30,811 bases of DNA. Source: Verrucomicrobiota bacterium (GTDB lineage Bacteria; Verrucomicrobiota; Verrucomicrobiia; Limisphaerales; JAEYXS01). The notes beneath the pieces were generated by a model that was given only the letters and a program-made list of their open reading frames with translations, had not been told where the DNA came from and made no database searches. Position 1 is the first letter of the stretch, and the number at the start of each line of letters is the position of its first letter. Below are positions 8,558 to 15,570 of this stretch, piece after piece. Made by a program: the position numbers and the translations under genes. The DNA lies in contig JAEYXS010000053.1 of NCBI GenBank assembly GCA_023431185.1, positions 1 to 30,811 of the forward strand, written 5' to 3'.

Positions 8558-8659
8558 ATGAAATTTTTGTGGAAAATTTGTGGGTTGGTGGTAGTCTTTT
8601 TAGTGATGGCAACTGAGTGGTTGTCGGCTAAGGAGAGGCTGATCGGGAAAAGAGCTTAG
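8558..8659 (+). CDS. Possible 33-residue membrane or exported peptide
   Basis: An ATG at 8558 opens a 33-codon frame starting MKFLWKICGLVVVFLV: a basic N-terminus, a hydrophobic run of about 14 residues, and a short charged tail (KERLIGKRA). A purine-rich GGAGG at 8542-8546 lies 11 nt upstream, which is far but tolerable. It could be a small membrane peptide or the relic of a secreted protein's signal sequence. There is no homology I recognise, and chance remains quite possible in this repeat-rich gap. Confidence 0.25.
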   Translation: MKFLWKICGLVVVFLVMATEWLSAKERLIGKRA

Positions 8660-8761
8660 GGGCTCAAGTCTCAGGTTTCAGGTCCAATCAGTTTTCCTCC
8701 GAAAGTTTAATGATTTTGAGTTCTTATTTGGAAGAAAGGAGGCGGGTAGGAATGAGTGAGG

Positions 8762-8820
8762 GTCGGTTGCACCGACAGGCCAATATGGGGTTACACCAGT
8801 GATTGCACCACGGGCAAATG
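8762..8820. repeat. Further copies of the covarying hairpin unit
   Basis: The unit at 8762-8776 has stem GTCGGT/ACCGAC with loop TGC, followed by AGGCCAATAT. It is the third copy of the unit at 8367-8427 and again has a different but fully paired stem. A weaker copy follows near 8800-8815 (GTGAT, loop TGC, ACCAC, with one mismatch), followed by GGGCAAATG. Confidence 0.65.
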
Positions 8821-8866
8821 ATTGAGGGAATGGGACGCCGGGATCAATGGGCGGAGGCAACTTGCC

Positions 8867-9667
8867 TCAGCCTTTCTCGATGCAGGCGTAGGCGTTGTGG
8901 TTGTGGATGCTTTCGTAGTTCTCGGCTTCCACTTTATACCAGGTGATGTCTTTGATGCCGTTGAGCTTGGTCACGACGTTGCGCACGAGGTCTTCCACGA
9001 AGACGGGGTTCTCATAGGCGCGTTCGGTGACGGCTTTTTCGTCCTGGCGCTTGAGGAGGGAGTAGAGCTCGCTGCTGGCGGAGCTTTCCACGAGGGCGAT
9101 GACGTCCTCGATCCAGATGATCTGGTCGCTCTTGATCTGCACGGTGACGGTGCCGCGCTGGTTATGCGCGCCGTATTTGCTGATGGCCTTGGAGCAGGGG
9201 CAAAGGGTGGTGACGGGGATCATGACGGTGAGCATGAGGCTCACCTCCTTCCCGCAGGCGGCGGCGTCGAAACGGGCGGTGTAATCCATCACGCTCTCAA
9301 GGCCGGAGACGGGGGCCTTCTTGGTGAGGAAGAAGGGGAACTCCATTTCGAGGTGCGCGGTTTGGGCGTGGAGCTTGGCCTGCATGGCCTTGAGGATGTC
9401 GGTGATGTTCTCCACGTGGACGATGTTGCCGTGGGCGTTCAGGACCTCGACGAAGCGGCTCATGTGGGTGCCCTTGAATTCCTTGGGCAGGTCCACATAC
9501 ATGCCGATGGTGGCGATGGTATTCTGGGTGCTGTGGGCCTTGTCCCGGATGACGATGGGAAAGCGCAGGCCGCGCACGCCGACCTTGTCGATGCGGAGTT
9601 CGCGGTGGTCGCGTTCGTTCTGTTTGTCGTGGAGTTGATGCTTTTGCATCGTCAGGGTATCGCTCAT
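8867..9667 (-). CDS. folE2: GTP cyclohydrolase FolE2 (type IB)
   Basis: FolE2 opens GTP to 7,8-dihydroneopterin triphosphate, the first step of tetrahydrofolate synthesis, in organisms that use the metal-flexible type IB enzyme instead of FolE. The 266 residues fit the family. Diagnostic segments are TTLCPCSKAISKYGAHNQRG (from about 153, with C156 and C158 as candidate metal/active-site cysteines), the early FPIVIRDKAHSTQNTIAT stretch, and the C-terminal ENYESIHNHNAYA motif. The start ATG at 9667 is the family's normal beginning; no strong ribosome site precedes it. The gene stands alone, divergent from a small unrecognised gene. folP, a later step of the same pathway, lies about 10 kb away at 19781. 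FolE2 is Zur-regulated in some bacteria, but I see no operator here. Confidence 0.95.
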   Translation of the reverse strand: MSDTLTMQKHQLHDKQNERDHRELRIDKVGVRGLRFPIVIRDKAHSTQNTIATIGMYVDLPKEFKGTHMSRFVEVLNAHGNIVHVENITDILKAMQAKLHAQTAHLEMEFPFFLTKKAPVSGLESVMDYTARFDAAACGKEVSLMLTVMIPVTTLCPCSKAISKYGAHNQRGTVTVQIKSDQIIWIEDVIALVESSASSELYSLLKRQDEKAVTERAYENPVFVEDLVRNVVTKLNGIKDITWYKVEAENYESIHNHNAYACIEKG

Positions 9668-9841
9668 GTTGCCGTGCCGTTACTTCGGCTGGCAAAGGTA
9701 GCAGGGGAATGGGGTTTTGCAAAAAGTTTAATGGCGAGCCGCGGAACGCCGTTCATGGAACCGGCCTGAAAACTGCTCTTTTACAAGTGGCGCATCCATG
9801 CGAAGCTCAAATGGATGCGAGGTATGAACGGAGTGCCGATC

Positions 9842-9847
9842 AAGGTG
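9842..9847 (+). promoter_or_regulatory. Ribosome binding site favouring the ATG at 9854
   Basis: AAGGTG lies 6 nt before the ATG at 9854. The two upstream in-frame ATGs (9815, 9824) have no suitably spaced site. This decides the shorter start for the following gene. Confidence 0.5.
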
Positions 9848-9853
9848 ATCTCA

Positions 9854-10297
9854 ATGGAGAAAGGGGTGATGGTAAGCCACCCCAAGGGGCATAGTTTGAT
9901 TAAAACAAGTGAGGAAACCTTCCGGGCATGTTATGAGTGGAGTCTGTTACTATCTGATTTCAATCCCGCGAAAGCTGAGCTGAACGGGCAATCCTACCAG
10001 ATGGATGACACGATCTGCGCGCAGATCCAGACGGAACTGGTGTTGGACGTGTTAGAAGGGGAGTTCGCGAGTCCTTGGAGCGAAATCCCCAAGGCCACGA
10101 CACCTCTGGCAGCGCGGGCTTTATTGGATCGGAAGATGTTCAGGGAGTATGGCTGCATTCTCTTGGCGCATCGGAAGCTGCGAGATTATCACCCTTGCCG
10201 TTTGGATGTGTCCTACGCGCTGACGCAAGCGATGCTGGGCATAAAATATAAGGACATCAGAGATGCCTACGGAATGGAGGCTTATGCCAACCTGTAA
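9854..10297 (+). CDS. Hypothetical protein, about 147 residues
   Basis: I do not recognise this protein. It starts MEKGVMVSHPKG if the ATG at 9854 is used, or 13 residues earlier at 9815. It is soluble-looking, with no signal peptide or membrane segment, has several Cys and His residues spread along it, and ends in a helical segment (ALTQAMLGIKYKDIRDAYG) resembling a small helix-turn-helix-like tail. The codon choice and coherent amino-acid composition support it as a real gene. It is divergent from folE2 and convergent with the aldolase gene, with only 21 nt to the latter, so there is no operon context. Confidence 0.6.
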   Translation: MEKGVMVSHPKGHSLIKTSEETFRACYEWSLLLSDFNPAKAELNGQSYQMDDTICAQIQTELVLDVLEGEFASPWSEIPKATTPLAARALLDRKMFREYGCILLAHRKLRDYHPCRLDVSYALTQAMLGIKYKDIRDAYGMEAYANL

Positions 10298-10318
10298 AAT
10301 TTTCTGCTAAAGATGCTG

Positions 10319-11362
10319 CTAGAGCAGCGGGGTGAGATCGCCGATGAAGGATTCGATATCCTCCGGCGTCGTATCCCACGAGCAGACCAGGCGGCAACCG
10401 CAATCGCCGAAGGTGGTGTAGAATTTCCACCCCTTCGCGTACATCGCCTCGATGACCGGCTTGGGCATCTCCACGAAGACCATGTTCGTCTCCGTCTTCA
10501 CCTCGAGCCGCAGGCCGGGCAGATCGCGCAGCTTGGATTCGAGAAGTTTGGCCATGGCGTTCGCGTGATTTGCATGCTTGAGCCACACGCCGTTTTGCAA
10601 AACGCCCAGCCACGGCGCGGACATGAAACGCATCTTGGAGCAAAGCTGGCCAGCCTGCTTGCACCGGTAGTCGAATTCATGCGCCATCTCCTTGTTGAAG
10701 AACACCACGGCTTCGCCCACGTGCAAGCCGTTCTTCGTGCCACCGAAGCAGAGCACGTCCACGCCTGCCTGCCAGGTGATCTCCTTCGGTGCGACTTTCA
10801 GGGCGGCGACGGCATTCGCGAAACGTGCGCCATCCATCTGGATCTTCACATGATGCTTCCGCGCCACGGCCCAGATGGCCTTCAAGTCATCCGGCGTATA
10901 GACCGCGCCGAACTCGGTGGATTGCGTGAGGCTGATGGCTTTGGGCTTCGGATAATGGATGTCGTTCCGCCGCGTGATGACGTGTTCGATGGAGGCCGCG
11001 CTCATCTTTCCATTCGGGCCGGCGACGAGCTGCAGCTTGGTGCCGTTGGAGAAGAACTCCGGCGCGCCACACTCATGCGTCTCGATATGTGCCGTCTCAT
11101 GGCAGATGATGCTGTGATAGGACTGGCAGGTGGACGCGAGTGAGAGCGAATTGGCTGCCGTGCCGCTGAAGGCGAAGAACACCTCGCACTCCGTCTCAAA
11201 GATCTCGCGGATGAGGTCGGACGCCTTGCGCGTCCATTCGTCCTCGCCGTAAGCGGGGCAATGCCCGGTGTTCGCTTCTTCCAAGGCTTTCCAAGCTTCC
11301 GGGCAGATGCCGGCGTAATTGTCGCTGGCGAAGTGGCGCGTGCGTTTCGGTGTGATGGGCAT
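10319..11362 (-). CDS. ltaE: Low-specificity L-threonine aldolase (PLP-dependent beta-eliminating lyase family)
   Basis: This protein cleaves L-threonine or allo-threonine to glycine and acetaldehyde and belongs to the fold-type I PLP enzymes. The 347 residues match the usual length. Visible features are the N-terminal FASDNYAGICPEAW, the SGTAANSL segment that holds the cofactor phosphate, the DGARFANAVAAL motif whose Asp contacts the PLP pyridine nitrogen, and the Schiff-base lysine K210 in FGGTKNG. The C-terminus (FGDCGCRLVCSWDTT) carries the small domain's conserved CRLVCSW-type stretch. It is a single gene with about 290 nt upstream, partly filled by a REPIN-like element. Related lyases such as tyrosine phenol-lyase-like enzymes share the fold, but the motif set favours threonine aldolase. 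Confidence 0.88.
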   Translation of the reverse strand: MPITPKRTRHFASDNYAGICPEAWKALEEANTGHCPAYGEDEWTRKASDLIREIFETECEVFFAFSGTAANSLSLASTCQSYHSIICHETAHIETHECGAPEFFSNGTKLQLVAGPNGKMSAASIEHVITRRNDIHYPKPKAISLTQSTEFGAVYTPDDLKAIWAVARKHHVKIQMDGARFANAVAALKVAPKEITWQAGVDVLCFGGTKNGLHVGEAVVFFNKEMAHEFDYRCKQAGQLCSKMRFMSAPWLGVLQNGVWLKHANHANAMAKLLESKLRDLPGLRLEVKTETNMVFVEMPKPVIEAMYAKGWKFYTTFGDCGCRLVCSWDTTPEDIESFIGDLTPLL

Positions 11363-11451
11363 AGAAATGACTAGAATGTTGATAACGAAAGCTGAGAGCG
11401 GTCGTCGAAGCCAGAGATTTCAGAGTTTGATGAAATCAAACTGACGCGGCT

Positions 11452-11576
11452 CCTTCTCCCCAAGGGAGAAGGCCGGGATGAGGGGGAAGGGGATATGCGC
11501 AAAGCAATCGTGTGCCTGATGGTAATTCGTCCAATCCCTTCCCCCTCACCCCATACCCTCTCCCTTGGGGAGAGGG
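11452..11576. repeat. REPIN-like inverted pair of palindromes
   Basis: Two arms of about 40 nt face each other (11452-11492 and 11535-11576). Each carries a perfect 9-bp hairpin next to a GAGGGGGAAGGG tract. Arm 1 has stem CCTTCTCCC with loop CAA, and arm 2 has stem CCCTCTCCC with loop TTG. The T-A to C-G change is compensated. This is the layout of REP doublets mobilised by RAYT transposases. It lies upstream of the aldolase gene and downstream of the S9 peptidase gene. Confidence 0.8.
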
Positions 11577-11652
11577 AGTGAAACCTACCGCTGTGTGTGA
11601 CAGCAGAAGCGACAGGCCTATGGATGCTAAAGTTCAAACCGTAGAAGAGGTT

Positions 11653-13587
11653 TTATTTCAGCAAGTTCTCCTGCAAAAACATGATGGTCGCGAGGAATTG
11701 CGTGTCGGCATTCTTCTTCTTCGCGAAGCCGTGGCCTTCGTCCGTGGCCATCATGTACCAGACTTTGCCGCCGTTTTTGCGGATGGCTTCCACCATCTGC
11801 TCGGCTTCCGTGTAGGGCACGCGCGGGTCTTGCTGGCCTTGCACCACGAAGAGCGGCTTCTTGATCTTGTCCGCATTGCGATTGGGCGAAATCTTCTCCA
11901 GATGCTCACGCATCTTGGGATCGCGCTCATCACCGTACTCCACACGGCGCAGATCGCGGCGGTAATCCTGCGTGTTGTTCAGGAAGGTGACGAAGTTCGA
12001 GATGCCTACGATGTCGTTTCCGCAGCGGATGCGATCATTATAGTGCACCATGCAGGCGAGCGTCATATAGCCGCCATAGCTCCCGCCCATCACGGCGATG
12101 CGTGATTTGTCCAGCTTGCCGTCGCGGTCTATCCAGTCGAGGAACGCACCGATGTCCTTCACCGAATCCTCGCGTTTGAAGCCGTTGTCCAGCGTCAGGA
12201 ACGTTTTGCCATAGCCCGCTGAGCCGCGCACGTTCGGGTAGAGCAGGGCCACGCCCATCTCATTCAGATAATAGTTCAAGCGCGCCTGAAAGCGTGGGCG
12301 CGACTGGCTCTCCGGCCCCCCATGGATATAGACGATGACGGGGCGAGGTCCGGGAAACTTCTGCGCATCCGGGCGATAGATGAAGCCAGATACCTCCAAG
12401 CCGTCGAAGCTTTTCACGCGAATCATCTCCGGCTCGGAGAACTTGGAAGCATCGAGGCCGCCCGTTTCGCTTTCCGTCCAGCGCTCGATCTTGCCGTCCT
12501 TCACATCGAGCGAATAGATGTCAAAGGGCGCTTTGGAGGAGCTGAGGTTGAAGGCGAGGTCACGGTTGTTTTCATGCCAGTTCAGCCCGGATACCGTGCC
12601 GATAGGCAGCTTCGGTGTCTTTAGTTCCTTGCCCGTCTTGGCATCCATCAGGCGCAGGATGCCCGGGCCATCCTCGTTCGTGATGAGGGCGATGGTGTTG
12701 CCATCTTTGGACACCTCGAAATCATCCACATCCCACTTGATATGGGTGGTGTAGGGCGTGAACGCTTTGGTGGCGATATCGTAGCGGCCAAGGCGTTGGA
12801 ATTCGGAATCTTGGTCGGTGGTGAGGATGAGTCCTTTGCCGTCTTTGGTGAACTTCGCTCCGCCGTAGGCGATCTTGGTCGCACCTTTCGGAGTTAGGAG
12901 TTCCATCTTGCCCGTGGCGATGTCCAAACGGTGCAGGTAGCTCTCGTTGATGGAGACGTATTCACCGAGCAGCAGGCTCTTATCATCGGGTGACCAATCC
13001 ATCACGCCCCAGCCACCGCCTTTTAGTTCCACCAGTTTGCGGTCGCTCTTGGGATTCGCGGGGTCGATGAGATAGACGTCGTTGTCACGGCCGGTCCGGC
13101 GCGTGGAGGTGTAGGCGATTTCCTTGCCGCTGGTGGACCACTTGGCTCCGGTGTTGCGCGAAGCGCCATCGGTGAGCAGCGTGATGCGGCCATCCTTCAC
13201 GTCAAAACGGTAGAATTGGTAGAACTCATTGCCGCCTTTGTCCTGCGCGAAGACGATGAACTCGCCGGTCTTGGGCCGGAACGAACCACCGCCGATCGGT
13301 TCGGGGGAGAAGGTCATCTGGGTCCGGGCGCCACCGGGGAACTTCACGTAATGGAGTTGCGGCGTATCAGCAAAGCGCGTGGCGATGAGCATCTCGCGCT
13401 TCGTCGGGTGCCAGTCGGCCATGCCCGCGCTGCGGAACTCCAGATAACGGCCGACTTCCTTTTGCAGATCGGGGGAGATTTCCGGCACACCTTGCACCAC
13501 GAGATTGTCAGCAAAGGGGGCGGCAAAGAGCGGGCTGGCGGTCAGGAGAGCCAGGCCGAGGGCAAGACAACGGGTTGACATGGCCAA
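11653..13587 (-). CDS. Exported S9 family serine peptidase (prolyl oligopeptidase/acylaminoacyl-peptidase type)
   Basis: A 644-residue peptidase with an N-terminal signal peptide (MAMSTRCLALGLALLTASP, cleavage near LFA-AP), so periplasmic or secreted. Residues about 30-370 look like a PD40/WD40-type beta-propeller that restricts access to the active site. The C-terminal alpha/beta-hydrolase domain carries the triad S503 (GGSYGGYM), D587 (QQDPRVP) and H619 (DEGHGF). The family hydrolyses short peptides, often after proline or from acylated N-termini. An ATG two codons downstream (13581) is an alternative start. The gene lies 20 nt after a predicted outer-membrane protein gene on the same strand, so the two are probably co-transcribed, which fits peptide use at the cell envelope. 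Confidence 0.93.
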   Translation of the reverse strand: MAMSTRCLALGLALLTASPLFAAPFADNLVVQGVPEISPDLQKEVGRYLEFRSAGMADWHPTKREMLIATRFADTPQLHYVKFPGGARTQMTFSPEPIGGGSFRPKTGEFIVFAQDKGGNEFYQFYRFDVKDGRITLLTDGASRNTGAKWSTSGKEIAYTSTRRTGRDNDVYLIDPANPKSDRKLVELKGGGWGVMDWSPDDKSLLLGEYVSINESYLHRLDIATGKMELLTPKGATKIAYGGAKFTKDGKGLILTTDQDSEFQRLGRYDIATKAFTPYTTHIKWDVDDFEVSKDGNTIALITNEDGPGILRLMDAKTGKELKTPKLPIGTVSGLNWHENNRDLAFNLSSSKAPFDIYSLDVKDGKIERWTESETGGLDASKFSEPEMIRVKSFDGLEVSGFIYRPDAQKFPGPRPVIVYIHGGPESQSRPRFQARLNYYLNEMGVALLYPNVRGSAGYGKTFLTLDNGFKREDSVKDIGAFLDWIDRDGKLDKSRIAVMGGSYGGYMTLACMVHYNDRIRCGNDIVGISNFVTFLNNTQDYRRDLRRVEYGDERDPKMREHLEKISPNRNADKIKKPLFVVQGQQDPRVPYTEAEQMVEAIRKNGGKVWYMMATDEGHGFAKKKNADTQFLATIMFLQENLLK

Positions 13588-13607
13588 GGTTTGTAACTGA
13601 ACCCCGG

Positions 13608-14834
13608 CTAATTGAAAATGCGAAAGAGGCCGCGTGAGCGGGGAGCGGCATCCGGGTCCTGGCGGGCTTTAAAGGCCTTGCCCGCTGCCGCCAGATCGAA
13701 CTGGCACAGGAAACCGATGGAACTGGAGCCGCGACCATCCGAGCGGATGGTATCAAAGCCGTAGGCATATCCGGCCATGATGAGCCACGAGCCGGAGGGC
13801 GCGCGATACATCACGCCGCCACCCGCGCCCGTGTGCCACTTGCCCGGCTGGTCCAAGCCGGAGAGGTAATCCACGAAGGCGGTGGAACAATGGGCCGTCA
13901 GGTTCCAGCGCCGCTTGGAGTCGAGCGGCAGGGAGTATTGCAGGTTGAAGTGGGTGAATCGTTCCGCGGTGAGTTCCTGGAAATAGTAACCCGGCAGATC
14001 GAGCGGGAATTCAGACGCCAGCGGCATGACCGCACCCAGGCGAAAGGCGTTGAACCGGTCCGCGTTGATGCTGCCGCCCCCGGTGAGGCTGAAGCTGAGG
14101 TTATGCTTCCACTCTTCCATGGTGTAGATGAAGAGCAGGCGGCCCCAGAAGAGATGCGAGTTGCCCTTCAGTGAACGGTCACCGGCGAAACCGTAATTGC
14201 CCGCTTCCGTCCGGAATTGTGTCTCCTGCCAGAAGGAGACTTCCATGGCGAGATCGGGAGCGAGCGTGGGTTCGCGTCCTCCGAAGCGCAGACCGCTGCG
14301 CAGATGCACCACGGTCTGGTTCGCCGGTACTTGAAAACCGGGTGCAGTGTCGGAATCCGTTTCGTAGAAGGATTGGTGCGCGGCCACGCTCAAGATGCCG
14401 TTCAAGGGAATGCGGTCGCCGGGATTGAAGAGGTGATAAAGGTTCGCCGAGAGTTCGCCGCCATGACCGGTGAAGGACTCGGATTTGAGATAATTGCCTC
14501 GGCGCACCTCAGAATAGGAATCGGCAAAGCCACCACCCGCCAGACCGATGCCGATGTCTGTGTTCTCGCCCAGGGCCCCTTTGATGCCGAGTTCGGAGTC
14601 GAGATAGACCGGGGCGAGGGCCAGGCGCAACGTGAGGTTGGTGCGGACAAATTCTGGCTGGTTCCAGTAATAGTAGGCGTAGCCCGCGATGGGCGATTTG
14701 CCCGTGACCATCTGGTTGTAGCCCACCTGGATCAACTGGCGCGGCTCGGGGTCGATCTGGGCGAAGACACGGGGGGCGATGAGTGTGAACAGCAGCAGCC
14801 TGACGAGCAGGCGATATGGGCTCCCCGAAAGCAC
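13608..14834 (-). CDS. Predicted secreted/outer-membrane beta-barrel protein
   Basis: The open frame runs back to 15203, but its first part reads through a palindromic repeat (14876-15013) and makes no sense as protein. The real start is probably the GTG at 14834, giving about 408 residues; a TTG at 14852 is the alternative, and neither has a good ribosome site. The proposed start gives a clear signal peptide (LLVRLLLFTLIAPRVFA, then QIDPEP). The mature part is rich in alternating aromatic and polar strands (for example HFNLQYSLPLDSKRRWNL), with many Gly, Tyr and Phe residues, typical of an outer-membrane barrel. No specific family is recognised. It ends 20 nt before the S9 peptidase and is probably in its operon, so it might be a channel or surface partner for peptide uptake. 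Confidence 0.7.
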   Translation of the reverse strand: MLSGSPYRLLVRLLLFTLIAPRVFAQIDPEPRQLIQVGYNQMVTGKSPIAGYAYYYWNQPEFVRTNLTLRLALAPVYLDSELGIKGALGENTDIGIGLAGGGFADSYSEVRRGNYLKSESFTGHGGELSANLYHLFNPGDRIPLNGILSVAAHQSFYETDSDTAPGFQVPANQTVVHLRSGLRFGGREPTLAPDLAMEVSFWQETQFRTEAGNYGFAGDRSLKGNSHLFWGRLLFIYTMEEWKHNLSFSLTGGGSINADRFNAFRLGAVMPLASEFPLDLPGYYFQELTAERFTHFNLQYSLPLDSKRRWNLTAHCSTAFVDYLSGLDQPGKWHTGAGGGVMYRAPSGSWLIMAGYAYGFDTIRSDGRGSSSIGFLCQFDLAAAGKAFKARQDPDAAPRSRGLFRIFN

Positions 14835-14875
14835 GAAGATGAGGTAGCGCAAGGGAAGCGGGGAAACAAGGGGGA

Positions 14876-15013
14876 AAATCTCAAATCCAAAGCTCCAAGC
14901 TCCAGAGAATGGCCAAGCGCCAAATTCCAAATGGATGCCTGAATAATATCGAACGCTATTGGGATTTGAGGTTTGATGTTTATTTGGTGTTTGGAGCTTT
15001 GGATTTGGGATTT
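14876..15013. repeat. Palindromic (MITE-like) intergenic element
   Basis: The ends are a 23-bp inverted repeat with one T-G mismatch (14876-14898 and 14991-15013), containing a perfect 17-bp core CAAATCCAAAGCTCCAA. Pairing continues imperfectly inward, so the whole 138 nt can fold as a long hairpin. It sits between two divergent genes and keeps both flanking frames open, which misleads start prediction on both sides. No transposase is encoded. Confidence 0.8.
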
Positions 15014-15020
15014 CTACCGG

Positions 15021-15049
15021 TTGCTCTTCCTCGGAGCGGGCCTTACACT
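15021..15049 (+). promoter_or_regulatory. Predicted sigma-70-type promoter for the VOC gene
   Basis: TTGCTC at 15021-15026 and TACACT at 15044-15049 are spaced 17 nt. Transcription would begin at about 15056, the A of the start codon, so the message would be leaderless. This agrees with the absence of a Shine-Dalgarno sequence. It is a prediction by pattern only. Confidence 0.35.
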
Positions 15050-15055
15050 CTGCGC

Positions 15056-15457
15056 ATGAGCTTGGCCAAAAAATTACTGCATACCCGTTACCGCTTGAAC
15101 GACCTGGAGCGGTCGGTGAAATTTTACAAGGAGATCCTCGGGCTGGAGGAAGTGCGGCGGCACAAGTCTCCACGCGGTTCGGAACTGGTTTTTCTGAAGA
15201 CACCGGAAAGTGAGGAGCTGATCGAGCTGTGTTATTTCCCGGACAGCGGCCCCGTGCAGGTTCAGACAGACCTGACGCACTTGGCCTTCGAGGTGGACAG
15301 CTTGGAAGAGTTCGGCCAGCACTTGGCCAAACACGGCCTGAAATATTCCGATGGCCCGACGATGAAGCCGGATGGGAATGGCGGCTTCGCGTTCATCGAT
15401 GCGCCGGAGGGGTATGAGATCGAGTTGATCCAGTCGCCGAAGAAGTTTTTCGCGTAA
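15056..15457 (+). CDS. VOC/glyoxalase-fold protein (lactoylglutathione lyase-like)
   Basis: A 133-residue vicinal-oxygen-chelate protein. It starts at ATG 15056 with the typical KLLHTRYRLNDLERSVKFY beginning, where the first His is a usual metal ligand, followed by LGLEEVRRHKSP. The second half has LTHLAFEV (His ligand region) and the terminal FAFIDAPEGYEIELIQ with the conserved Glu ligand. This order is that of glyoxalase I (GloA), which converts the methylglyoxal-glutathione adduct to S-lactoylglutathione. Other VOC enzymes share it, so I do not give a symbol. The frame extends upstream through the palindromic repeat, but that part is not gene-like. Glyoxalase function is likely but unproven. 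Confidence 0.85.
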   Translation: MSLAKKLLHTRYRLNDLERSVKFYKEILGLEEVRRHKSPRGSELVFLKTPESEELIELCYFPDSGPVQVQTDLTHLAFEVDSLEEFGQHLAKHGLKYSDGPTMKPDGNGGFAFIDAPEGYEIELIQSPKKFFA

Positions 15458-15570
15458 ATTTCAAGAGGGCGATGGGGCTCAGGCAAGAATAACGGTGGAC
15501 ATATTTTGTGTTTATCGTTTTGAATGGCTGCAACATCAGCTCAAAAGCAAAAGCCGTCACCTAATATTAA

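Larger units (their letters stand above)
8219..8866. other. Hairpin-rich intergenic region between hsdM and folE2
   Basis: About 650 bases with no well-supported gene apart from a possible 33-codon ORF at 8558-8659. The stretch is dominated by short inverted repeats: a 5-bp GC stem around 8229-8249 (CCGCC and GGCGG arms), a perfect 9-bp stem at 8278-8298, two adjacent covarying hairpins at 8367-8412, a perfect 8-bp stem at 8465-8484, and a further hairpin at 8762-8776. None has a clear U-tract, so I do not call a specific terminator for hsdM or folE2 here. Confidence 0.6.

Noticed and set aside
8367..8820. CRISPR-like array
   Set aside because: The repeats are few, short and irregularly spaced, their variable part is a paired stem rather than a spacer, and no cas genes are present.
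8822..9769. 315-codon forward frame opposite folE2
   Set aside because: Shadow of FolE2, which has family-specific motifs on the other strand.
14835..15203. N-terminal extension of the outer-membrane protein frame
   Set aside because: It reads through the palindromic element and overlaps the VOC gene. A signal peptide begins only after the proposed GTG.
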